Under the pieces are notes generated by a model that did no database searches, was not told the DNA's origin, and was given only the letters and a program-made list of their open reading frames with translations. A program made the position numbers and the translations under genes. Shown here in pieces: positions 1 to 6,782 of a stretch of DNA of 10,493 nucleotides. Origin of the DNA: Devosiaceae bacterium (GTDB lineage: Bacteria; Pseudomonadota; Alphaproteobacteria; Rhizobiales; Devosiaceae); NCBI GenBank assembly GCA_021648585.1, contig JAKISM010000080.1:1-10493 (forward strand), read 5' to 3'. Within the stretch, counting starts at the first letter, position 1. Every line of letters starts with the position of its first letter.

Positions 1-447
1 GCTGAGGCTGATTATCCGCTTGGAGATAGTTTTACCTATACTATTATTGAAAATGATGAGAATGACGCAGTAACTGGAACATTTGCTAGTATAGAAAATA
101 ATTTCGCCTTTTTAGATCCAACAATCAACACCAGTGGTGGTGATGGCAATGATGTTGTTTTAACATTGGAGGCGCCAAGCGATACGCCCGATTTCAAACC
201 ATTTGCTACCAATGCAAACCAAAGTTCTGTTGCCATAGCGCTTGATAATTTTAATTATGATTCTGCAAATGGGCAAATAGTTCGCAATGCGGTTATTGGT
301 TTGAGCAACTCGCAGGCAGAGGCAGCACTTGTGCAGTTTAGTGGTGCTGATCACGAAGCATCAAGCGGTCTTGGTAATATTATCTCAGGTACGTTCCGCT
401 CAATCATGATGGGTCGAAGCGGCACTATGGGCGGGCGGCAGTTCTAG
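1..447 (+). pseudogene. Autotransporter adhesin, 5'-truncated fragment: end of passenger and linker, cut by a frameshift
   Basis: The frame is open from base 1, so the gene begins outside the window. It encodes about 148 residues ending at TAG 445-447. The start resembles the last beta-helix rungs of type V autotransporter passengers: an 'IENDENDAVTGTFAS' segment followed by a 'GGDGNDVVLTL' strand. An alanine-rich helical stretch (about residues 77-140, with LSNSQAEAALVQFSG) follows, as seen just before autotransporter barrels. The expected beta-domain is present but one frame over. Frame 1 ends in MGGRQF-stop, whereas removing one G from 433-435 gives MGGGSSSSQSS and joins directly to the barrel. 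What is seen: two open frames overlapping at 410-447. Inference: a single gene with a one-base insertion, either a real mutation, a phase-variable site or a sequencing error. The substrate or adhesion target cannot be told because most of the passenger lies outside the window. Confidence 0.8.
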
Positions 448-1408
448 CTCCCAATCCTCTGCTCTTGGATATGCACAAGCGCCCCAAATAAATAATGAAA
501 CCCTTGATGCTATTAATGAGGTTGAAGCTGACGATCAGACATTTTCGCAACCATTCTCTACAATCTGGACTAAGGCCTTTGCCTCATATTCCAGTGTTGA
601 TGGAGGAGCTAATTCAGCCGATATTTATGCCTTTAATGCAGGCGTTGTGTTTGGCGGCGAAATTAGCGATCCAAATTTAGGATTATTTGGTGTAAGTGCT
701 GGTTATAGTGGTTCGAAATTTAGCACAATAACCGCAGGTGCTACATCGAAAGCTGATAATTTCCAAGTTGGCGTTTACGGCATGTGGGGATCTGCGGCAA
801 CGGCAGAAGCTGGCTGGGGTCTTTCTGGTGCGCTTGATTATACTTATAGCATGTATGAAACTCGCCGCCCAATAAATGTTGGCGGGCTTGATCTTACTGC
901 GGCGGCTGATTATGGCGGCTATTCTATAGGCGGTGAATTCAAAGCACGTTATGGCTTTGAGAGTGAGATTTTTGGAAGCAATTCTATTATCTCGCCCTTT
1001 GCTGGGGTTAATTTCCTCAATAGCAAAAATAATGCCTTTAGCGAAACTGGAGCTGGAGCTTTAAATATTTCAGCTACAGAAGCTGATAGCAACCGCATTG
1101 CATCTTTACTTGGCTTTGAAATATCAAGTCAGGCAATAATAGGTGAGACACCAGTAAACAGCAGGATTTCAGTTGGCTGGCAACATGAATTTGGTGATGT
1201 AAACCAGATAAACAGCTTTAGATTACAAGGTTCGCCAACCCATTTCTTAGTTTCTTCGCCAAAAGAAGCCCGTGACAAATTAGTGCTTAGTGCAGGCCTT
1301 GATTTTGCTACCAGTAACAATGCTATGCTCACCCTTTCTGCAAATGGCGAAGCATCAGCCACAAGCCTAGCTTATGGAGGCAGCATATCCTATAAATTGC
1401 AGTTCTAA
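434..1408 (+). pseudogene. Autotransporter beta-barrel domain (second fragment after the frameshift)
   Basis: This frame is open from 410 (after TGA 407-409) to TAA 1406-1408. It has no ATG, GTG or TTG before GTG 647, and that codon lies inside the barrel, so it is not a believable gene start. From about 560 the product has the features of the autotransporter translocator (PF03797): an opening 'TIWTKAFASYSSVDG' strand, a 'GLFGVSAGYSGSKF' strand, alternating hydrophobic and polar residues, a 'SVGWQHEFGD' strand, and the C-terminal SYKLQF ending in the terminal Phe recognised by the BAM complex. About 280 residues of barrel are present, the usual size for a 12-stranded translocator inserted in the outer membrane. 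The Ser-rich linker and acidic helix at 440-560 fit the segment that plugs the barrel. As written, no protein carries signal peptide, passenger and barrel together unless a frameshift occurs at 433-435. Confidence 0.8.
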
Positions 1409-1458
1409 GTAAATTTAGGATGTAAGGCTAAGTTTTAGGATAACTGAGGGCGCAAAAG

Positions 1459-1500
1459 AACAGCCCCCGCCTTTTGGTGGGGGTTGTTTTATTTTTGTTT
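1459..1500 (+). terminator. Strong rho-independent terminator, probably shared by the convergent genes
   Basis: Arms at 1459-1471 (AACAGCCCCCGCC) and 1476-1488 (GGTGGGGGTTGTT) form a 13-bp stem with two G-U pairs and a TTTT loop, followed by a T-rich tail to 1500. It lies 50 bp after the autotransporter stop and before the end of the convergent katA. On the minus strand the hairpin is followed only by a short CTTTTG, so it should end the plus-strand transcript best, with weaker action on katA. Confidence 0.9.
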
Positions 1501-1524
1501 AGAAAAGACTGAATAAAACCAAAG

Positions 1525-2961
1525 CTATTTCAGCCTTGCTCGCACACCAGCACCATAGTCTTTATGAATTTGATCAAATAATTTACATTGACGTTCGATA
1601 ATTTCTGATTTCACACCACTCATTGCAGCGGCAATATTATCAAACAGGCGTGATTTTTGTCCTTCATCAAATAATTCAAACAATGCACGTGGTTGCGAAA
1701 AATCATCATTTCTTACACGATGATCATATCTCGCACCATTGCCGTAAATTCTTAATTCAGGCTCAAGTGCTGATTTTTCTTCGACTGGACCATTGACAGA
1801 ATTAGGCTCATAATAGGCGTCAACATTGCCGCTCATCTGACCTGTAAAATTCATCGACCCATCTTTATGATAATGATGAACAGGGCATTTTGGCGCATTT
1901 ACTGGCAACGCTTCATAATGAGTTCCAAGGCGATAACGATGTGCATCAGCATAAGAGAATATACGCGCTTGCAACATTTTATCAGGAGAAAAACTAATTC
2001 CTGGAACAACGTTTGAAGGTGAAAACGCTGCTTGCTCAATCTCAGCAAAATAGTTCTCAGGATTGCGATTTAATTGCATTTCTCCAACTTCAATCATCGG
2101 ATAATCACCATGCGGCCAAACCTTTGTTAGATCAAATGGGTTAAAATCTGCGCACTCAGCTTGAGCTTCACTCATCACCTGAATTTGAAATGACCAACGT
2201 GGGAACTCTTCATTTTCAATAGTGCCAAATAGTGCTTCTTGATAGGTTTCACGACTTTGCCCGATTACACCTTCAGATTGTGAATTGGTATAATGTTTGT
2301 GCCCCTGAAGAGTTTTGAAATGAAACTTGACCCAGTATCTCTCACCCTTGTCATTCCAAAGAGAATAGGTGTGCGAGCCATAACCGTTCATATGCATTGG
2401 TGAAACTGGCAACCCCCTGTCTGACATCAAAATTGTTACCTGATGTAAGCTTTCAGGGGATAGAGACCAAAAATCCCACATGGCGGTTGAAGAACGAAGA
2501 TTGGTCTTTGGGTGACGTTTTTGGGTATGAATAAAATCAGGGAATTTCATCGGATCACGAACAAAAAACACTGGCGTATTATTACCAACTAAATCCCAAT
2601 TCCCCTCTTCTGTATAAAATTTAAGCGCAAAACCACGCACATCACGCTCAGCGTCTGCTGCTCCCTGCTCTCCTGCAACTGTTGAGAAACGCGCTAGCAT
2701 TGGGGTTTTTGCACCTTTTTGCAAAGCCTTAGCCTTTGTATATTTAGAAATATCACCAGTAATCTTTAGCGTTCCATATGCGCCCCAACCTTTGGCGTGA
2801 ACAACCCTTTCTGGAATACGTTCACGATTTTGGTGAGCAAGCTTTTCCAACAATTGGTAATCCTGCAATAAAACTGGACCACGCTCGCCAGCGCTAAGCG
2901 AGTTCTGATTATCTGGAACTGGAGCGCCAGCTGTTGTGGTTAGAATTTTTTTGTCACTCAT
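1525..2961 (-). CDS. katA: Catalase, small-subunit heme monofunctional type
   Basis: A 478-residue heme catalase that dismutates hydrogen peroxide to water and oxygen, usually as a homotetramer. The length fits the small-subunit class; the extra C-terminal domain of large catalases is absent. Visible residues: distal His55 in VVHAKGWGAYG, the FARFSTVAGEQG region near 90-100, distal Asn128 in VGNNTPVFF (73 residues after the His, the same spacing as bovine His75/Asn148), and the proximal heme-ligand signature RIFSYADAHRYRLG with Tyr337 and Arg333. All catalytic positions are intact. No signal peptide is apparent, so a cytoplasmic location is likely, although some relatives are periplasmic. The ATG at 2961 is preceded by AAGGAG at about 7 nt. 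The gene is divergent from oxyR, and OxyR activation under peroxide stress is the expected control. The symbol katA is by family and context; other names are used in some genera. Confidence 0.96.
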   Translation of the reverse strand: MSDKKILTTTAGAPVPDNQNSLSAGERGPVLLQDYQLLEKLAHQNRERIPERVVHAKGWGAYGTLKITGDISKYTKAKALQKGAKTPMLARFSTVAGEQGAADAERDVRGFALKFYTEEGNWDLVGNNTPVFFVRDPMKFPDFIHTQKRHPKTNLRSSTAMWDFWSLSPESLHQVTILMSDRGLPVSPMHMNGYGSHTYSLWNDKGERYWVKFHFKTLQGHKHYTNSQSEGVIGQSRETYQEALFGTIENEEFPRWSFQIQVMSEAQAECADFNPFDLTKVWPHGDYPMIEVGEMQLNRNPENYFAEIEQAAFSPSNVVPGISFSPDKMLQARIFSYADAHRYRLGTHYEALPVNAPKCPVHHYHKDGSMNFTGQMSGNVDAYYEPNSVNGPVEEKSALEPELRIYGNGARYDHRVRNDDFSQPRALFELFDEGQKSRLFDNIAAAMSGVKSEIIERQCKLFDQIHKDYGAGVRARLK

Positions 2962-2986
2962 AATATACTCCTTAAGTTTGTCTGCT

Positions 2987-3056
2987 CTTATCTTGCTCCA
3001 TTATTTTTGATAAGTCCAATTGACATTTCTATATTTTTTGATAAGATTTTCTTATC
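2987..3056. promoter_or_regulatory. katA-oxyR divergent control region with phased GATAAG half-sites (candidate OxyR operator)
   Basis: Four copies of one hexamer lie in the spacer: CTTATC 2987-2992, GATAAG 3009-3014, GATAAG 3040-3045 and CTTATC 3051-3056. Their starts are 22, 31 and 11 bp apart, close to 2, 3 and 1 helical turns, so they share one face of the DNA. The last pair makes the perfect palindrome GATAAGATTTTCTTATC (3040-3056), which contains a T-N11-A LysR-type core (T3042, A3054). The longer direct repeat TTTTTGATAAG occurs at 3004-3014 and 3035-3045. LysR-type regulators typically bind such arrays between themselves and a divergent target. That OxyR is the protein bound here is an inference; the half-sites differ from the E. 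coli ATAG-N7-CTAT pattern. Confidence 0.65.
3020..3047 (+). promoter_or_regulatory. Candidate oxyR promoter, placing the transcript start at or next to the ATG
   Basis: A perfect -35 TTGACA (3020-3025) is followed after 16 bp by TAAGAT (3042-3047, 4 of 6 matches to TATAAT). The predicted start falls at about 3054-3057, that is at the A of the oxyR ATG (3057). No Shine-Dalgarno sequence is visible ahead of that ATG, so a leaderless mRNA would fit. The -10 lies inside the GATAAG palindrome, as expected for autorepression. Confidence 0.5.
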
Positions 3057-3965
3057 ATGCCAATTACACTAAAACAGATGCGTTATGCCATTGCCGTTGA
3101 ACAAGAGGGGCATTTTGGCCGTGCGGCCGAAGCCTGCCATGTCACTCAGCCAGCCCTATCGCAGCAAATAAGTTTGTTGGAGGAGATTTGCAAGACTTCA
3201 CTATTCAATCGGGCAAGCAAGCCAGTACGCCCAACGCCTTTTGGGAAAGAATTTATTTCTAAAGCCAAGAATATCCTGTTTGAAACAAATAATTTAATAA
3301 GTTTTTCTCTATCTCAGCAGGGAAAACCACATCACCCTGTACGGTTTGGGTTAATCCCGACAATTGCGCCCTATTTATTGCCTGATATTTTCCTTCGCTT
3401 GCAAGAAGACTTAAGCGACGTTGAGTTTTCGATTAGCGAAGCAAAAACAGATCAGTTACTTTTGGATTTAGAAGATGGCATGCTTGATATTGCACTAATT
3501 GCAACTGAATTGCCTGATAACTCACCCCTGAAATCAGCAGCAATCATTACCGATCCATTTGTGCTTGCAACCAAAATAGACAAACATAAGGGAACAAACC
3601 CCATAAAACTTTCTGACTACCCTGCGGAGCAGATACTATTACTAAATGAAGGGCACTGCCTTCGTGAACAAACTCTTCTAGCATGCCAAATAAAAAGCAG
3701 TGACACGTTTGCAGCCACCTCATTACCCACCATTATGGAGCTTGTTGCCAATGGAATGGGGGTAACCCTCTTGCCAGCCATAAGCATAAAAAAAGAAGCC
3801 AACGATCCTCGCATCAAACTTTTGCCCATTGATTCCCCAGACGCAAAAAGAACCCTTAATCTTATTTGGCATAATGCCACGCCGTTTACCCAATTATTTG
3901 GCAATATTGCCGATATTGTTAAGCGTGCTGGCGAAGTACGGCTATCACAGAATTATACATTTTGA
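3057..3965 (+). CDS. oxyR: OxyR, hydrogen-peroxide-sensing LysR-type transcriptional regulator
   Basis: A 302-residue LysR-family regulator. Residues 1-60 form the winged HTH (TLKQMRYAIAVEQEGHFGRAAEACHVTQPALSQQI); residues 90-295 form the two-lobed effector domain. It is assigned to OxyR rather than a generic LysR because Cys201 (GHCLRE) and Cys210 (LLACQIK) are nine residues apart and match the E. coli Cys199/Cys208 pair that forms the peroxide-induced disulfide, with the conserved His just before the first Cys. The start at 3057 gives the standard 'MPITLKQMRYA' N-terminus although no ribosome binding site precedes it; the next ATG (3078) would cut into the HTH. It is divergent from katA with a 95-bp spacer bearing repeated half-sites, so it probably activates katA and represses itself. 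Confidence 0.93.
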   Translation: MPITLKQMRYAIAVEQEGHFGRAAEACHVTQPALSQQISLLEEICKTSLFNRASKPVRPTPFGKEFISKAKNILFETNNLISFSLSQQGKPHHPVRFGLIPTIAPYLLPDIFLRLQEDLSDVEFSISEAKTDQLLLDLEDGMLDIALIATELPDNSPLKSAAIITDPFVLATKIDKHKGTNPIKLSDYPAEQILLLNEGHCLREQTLLACQIKSSDTFAATSLPTIMELVANGMGVTLLPAISIKKEANDPRIKLLPIDSPDAKRTLNLIWHNATPFTQLFGNIADIVKRAGEVRLSQNYTF

Positions 3966-4032
3966 CAATTCCATTCGAGCAATATGATTTCAATGAAGCG
4001 ATAGAATCAAATATCCGAGTTGATTTTGGTTA

Positions 4033-4941
4033 TTACTTTTCTTTTTGCTTAGCTACATAAAAAGAATTGGCGCTAAATACCAGCAAAGATAACCAAACTA
4101 ACATAAAACTAATTAACCTAAGACTATTCAAATCCTCGCCAAAAATAAAAACAGCAGTTAAAAAATGCATTGAGGGAGCAAGATATTGTATCATGCCAAT
4201 CGTTGTGAGGCGCAAGCGACGAGCAGCATATGCGAACATCAAAAGCGCTATTGCGGTGATTGGGCCAGTTAATATTAAATAAGCCAATTTTAATGGATCT
4301 GCATGAACACCAAACCCAAAACTATAAAGAATATAGGCTAAGTAAACTAGCGCAAAAGGCAACATAAGCAGGGTTTCTATAAATAATCCCGGAGCTGAGC
4401 CAACCGAAACCGTTTTGCGTAAATATCCATAGACACCAAATGTAATTGCCATTGTCATCGCTGCAACTGGAAATGCGCTAAGCCCGACAGTTTGAATAAT
4501 AATCGCAATAATCGCAATTACAATAGCCAGCCATTGCCAGCGATTTTGCTTTTCACCCAAAAACATCATGCCAAGCGCAACACTTACTAATGGGTTAATA
4601 AAATAAGCCAAAGATACATCAAGCACCTTATCATTCTCAACCGCCCAAATAAAAACCAGCCAGTTAATAGCCAAAAGAATAGCTGAGAGAAAAATTACAA
4701 ACAAAGTTCGCTTATCCCTTAACGCTTGCGCAACCTCGCCCATTCGCCCTTGAGCTTTAAGGATAATACCAACAAATACCAGCGACCAAATAACCCGATG
4801 TGCCACAATAGTTGGCGAACCTACCCCATCAAGCAGGCGAAAAAATAGCGGAAAAACGCCCCAAACACCATAAGCGCCAAAGGCTGCAAATATCCCATTT
4901 TTAGATTTTTTATCTTGATTTTTTGAGAAAGAATTTTCCAT
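4033..4941 (-). CDS. rarD: RarD, EamA/DMT-superfamily inner-membrane transporter
   Basis: A 302-residue hydrophobic protein with about ten membrane-spanning segments and an EamA-type repeat. The RarD subgroup is indicated by the opening 'GIFAAFGAYGVWGVFPLFFRLL', by IVAHRVIWSL, and by SLAYFINPLVSVALGMMFLGEK followed by W-Q-W. The E. coli homologue (RarD, 296 aa) was first linked to chloramphenicol sensitivity; its real substrate is not established, so none is assigned. The start is set at ATG 4941, which has TGAGA about 7 nt upstream and gives normal family length. A longer reading to 4977 would need a TTG start and adds a Cys-rich dozen residues unlike the family. The gene converges with oxyR across 67 bp that show no clear terminator, and is divergent from the PF10116 gene. 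Confidence 0.88.
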   Translation of the reverse strand: MENSFSKNQDKKSKNGIFAAFGAYGVWGVFPLFFRLLDGVGSPTIVAHRVIWSLVFVGIILKAQGRMGEVAQALRDKRTLFVIFLSAILLAINWLVFIWAVENDKVLDVSLAYFINPLVSVALGMMFLGEKQNRWQWLAIVIAIIAIIIQTVGLSAFPVAAMTMAITFGVYGYLRKTVSVGSAPGLFIETLLMLPFALVYLAYILYSFGFGVHADPLKLAYLILTGPITAIALLMFAYAARRLRLTTIGMIQYLAPSMHFLTAVFIFGEDLNSLRLISFMLVWLSLLVFSANSFYVAKQKEK

Positions 4942-5032
4942 AATTATCTCATTACACAAAATAAAACAACAAACCAATCAAACTAATTGATTAGCGTATC
5001 AACCCTTGTGATTTGAAAATTTAATACCCATA

Positions 5033-5046
5033 TTGATATTTATCAA
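5033..5046. promoter_or_regulatory. Perfect FNR/FixK-type box (anaerobox)
   Basis: TTGAT (5033-5037), N4 (ATTT), ATCAA (5042-5046) is an exact match to the FNR/FixK/Anr consensus TTGAT-N4-ATCAA. Its centre lies 68 bp upstream of the PF10116 gene ATG (5108) and 98 bp upstream of the rarD ATG. A start near 5077-5081 would put it at the class II activator distance (about -41.5) for the plus-strand gene, with CAAATA (5065-5070) as a poor -10. For rarD it would lie farther upstream. Binding is inferred from the motif only. Confidence 0.6.
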
Positions 5047-5107
5047 ACAGATAATTGTTTGTTTCAAATACCCTCATTTACAAAACACTTGAAAGAGGAG
5101 ATATGAC

Positions 5108-5557
5108 ATGAAACCTATTATTACATGGATATTAATCACCAATGGTTATCGCTCTCGAGTTATTGAGCATAGCGCTGTTGGCTCGGGCTTAAAAGAAGTT
5201 AAGGGCATGGAATTATCTGATGAGGTTCTATCAATGTCTGAAATTATGGCGGACAAGCCAGGTCGCTCATTTTCAACCGCTGGCACTTCTCGCTCCGCTA
5301 TGCAGCAACGCACCAATCCTGTTGATAAACGAGAAGCTGACTTCATTCGCTTAGTTGCTGATAATTTGAACAAGAAATTTAGCAATAAGGGTTTTGATCG
5401 CTTAATAATTTTTGCAAGCCCTAGTTCTATGGGTGATTTGCGCAAAGTGCTTAGCGAGGATTTGCAAAATACTATATATGCAGAAATAGACAAAGACCTA
5501 ACCAAAGTGCCAAATGATCAAATAGCTAAGCATCTTAAGGATGTTATGGTGGTTTAA
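5108..5557 (+). CDS. 'Host attachment' family protein (PF10116)
   Basis: A 149-residue soluble protein with no signal peptide or membrane segment. The N-terminus 'MKPIITWILITNGYRSRVIE' is a beta-strand that opens the family fold. Family hallmarks follow: MADKPGRSFS (residues 47-56), R-x-AMQQRTNPVDKREADF (about 62-79), then FDRLIIFASPSSMGDLRKVLS (96-116) and the IDKDLTKVPNDQIAKHL ending (127-143). PF10116 is annotated 'protein required for attachment to host cells' from rhizobial work, but the fold is thought to be related to release-factor domains, so its biochemical role is unsettled. The start has an excellent GAGGAG (5095-5100) 7 nt ahead; the ATG at 5103 hits a stop at once. The gene stands alone, converges with the dipeptidase gene leaving only 18 bp, and has an FNR/FixK box upstream that suggests low-oxygen control. 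Confidence 0.85.
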   Translation: MKPIITWILITNGYRSRVIEHSAVGSGLKEVKGMELSDEVLSMSEIMADKPGRSFSTAGTSRSAMQQRTNPVDKREADFIRLVADNLNKKFSNKGFDRLIIFASPSSMGDLRKVLSEDLQNTIYAEIDKDLTKVPNDQIAKHLKDVMVV

Positions 5558-5575
5558 AATAATTGGCTTGGTTTT

Positions 5576-6733
5576 TTAGGTTGTCATGCTTGTTTGGGCA
5601 AATACTCTTAAAAAATTCCCGCCAATTATTTTAGCAACTATTTTTTCGCTCATATTGCGCTTCAATAAGCCGCCAACTATCAATGGCATTTTTTGATAAT
5701 TCTCCCACACGGGTTTATAATTTGCGTCCATATCAGTTCCAAGCGCTACATGATTTTCTCCTAATATATCAATAAGTTCTTCGATTCTATCAAGATATTG
5801 ATCAAGGTTATTCAAGCCTATGCCAGCAGGCCAAGCCGAAATAAAGCCACCACTCTCAACAATCGCTTGTGCAAGCTGTTTTGAAATAAACCTTGGGTGA
5901 GATAAATCAGGTGTTTGAATATGCGTATGGGTTGCGACAACTGGTTGTTTTGCTAATTTTAGAGCATCAAAAGCCGCTTTTTCTGTTGCGTGTGAGAGAT
6001 CCACCATAATACCTGCTTTTTGCATTTCTAAAAATGCCTCCCTACCAAAACCGCTCAATCCATTATGTACTGGCTCAGCGGTCATAGTATCACCAATTAT
6101 TCCGCCCTTTACAAAATGAATTAAAGTAACAATGCGAACCCCATCATCATGGGCAATATTTACACGGCTTAAATCTCCTGCCAAAAAATCTGCCCCCTCC
6201 ACCGAAAATATAGCACCCGGTTTTCCAGTAGCTTGCGCCTTTGCAATATCGTCTGGCTCTAGTACCTTATAGACAAGATTCTGATCAACCAGCGCTTGCA
6301 GGTTTTTAATTTGCGCTTGATAAAATGCCCATGCCTCACCCTCATCAAAAGGCCGCACCGAGGCCAAATATCCATCAACCACATTGAGCACTGGGAAATC
6401 TGCAACAGCAGAAAAACTCGCCGCCGCCATGCCTCCAGCTACCATATCGGCAATCGCTCGCTCTTCAAATGTGCCAAGTGCTGCATAAAGACGCAATTTC
6501 CAAGGTAAGTTTTGCGCATCTTGTGTAAATGTACGGCCCGGATGTGCGTGGCTATCTATTGCTGGATTAGCAGCAAGAAAGGCCATAGCATTAGCCAATT
6601 CTTCTTCGCTTAATTCAAAGCCAACTTCAGCCTCTGGTGGAAACATCTGCCGAAAAAGCGGATATCCCGCAACACCCAAACCTCCAACAAGTGCAAATGC
6701 ACCACCGCCAAGAATTATCCTTCGTGAAACCAT
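5576..6733 (-). CDS. Membrane dipeptidase, peptidase family M19, with Tat-like signal
   Basis: A 385-residue member of the renal-dipeptidase (M19) family: zinc-dependent hydrolases of dipeptides, some acting on D-amino-acid or beta-lactam substrates. An N-terminal SRRIILGGG followed by a hydrophobic stretch (to about residue 23) looks like a Tat signal or anchor, implying export. Metal-site candidates: His62/His64 (DSHAHPG), Glu179 (SVEG), His206 (TLIHF), His248 (VDLSHAT), His269/His271 (ATHTHI) and Asp334 (LGTDMD). The first motif is H-x-H where characterised M19 enzymes usually have H-x-D. The ATG at 6733 has AAGGGGAT about 7 nt upstream. It starts 46 bp after valS on the same strand, so popZ-valS readthrough is possible. 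Exported, Tat-dependent M19 proteins such as the pyoverdine-maturation enzyme PvdM exist, but no siderophore genes are present here and the substrate is unknown. Confidence 0.85.
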   Translation of the reverse strand: MVSRRIILGGGAFALVGGLGVAGYPLFRQMFPPEAEVGFELSEEELANAMAFLAANPAIDSHAHPGRTFTQDAQNLPWKLRLYAALGTFEERAIADMVAGGMAAASFSAVADFPVLNVVDGYLASVRPFDEGEAWAFYQAQIKNLQALVDQNLVYKVLEPDDIAKAQATGKPGAIFSVEGADFLAGDLSRVNIAHDDGVRIVTLIHFVKGGIIGDTMTAEPVHNGLSGFGREAFLEMQKAGIMVDLSHATEKAAFDALKLAKQPVVATHTHIQTPDLSHPRFISKQLAQAIVESGGFISAWPAGIGLNNLDQYLDRIEELIDILGENHVALGTDMDANYKPVWENYQKMPLIVGGLLKRNMSEKIVAKIIGGNFLRVFAQTSMTT

Positions 6734-6757
6734 TTTATATCCCCTTTATAAGGTCAA

Positions 6758-6782
6758 TAGTTTCATATAACTAATGAAACTA
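6758..6782 (-). repeat. Hairpin spanning the valS stop codon in the valS-dipeptidase spacer
   Basis: TAGTTTCAT (6758-6766) and ATGAAACTA (6774-6782) form a perfect 9-bp inverted repeat with a 7-nt loop. In the minus-strand mRNA the stem begins exactly at the valS stop TAG (6782-6780). No U-run follows, so it is not a typical terminator. It could be a processing or stability hairpin between two cotranscribed genes. Confidence 0.5.

Noticed and set aside
495..680. Plus-strand reading frame of 61 codons at the autotransporter junction
   Set aside because: It is in the third frame; the frame-2 reading gives a clear linker and barrel, so this is a shadow.
3617..3904. Minus-strand reading frame of 95 codons inside oxyR
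   Set aside because: It overlaps the OxyR effector domain, whose sequence is fully conserved; it has no independent support.
4942..4977. N-terminal extension of rarD by 12 residues
   Set aside because: It needs a TTG start without a good ribosome binding site and adds a segment atypical for RarD; ATG 4941 gives the family length.
5146..5505. Minus-strand reading frame of 119 codons opposite the PF10116 gene
   Set aside because: The plus-strand gene has a strong ribosome binding site and family motifs; the antisense frame shows neither.
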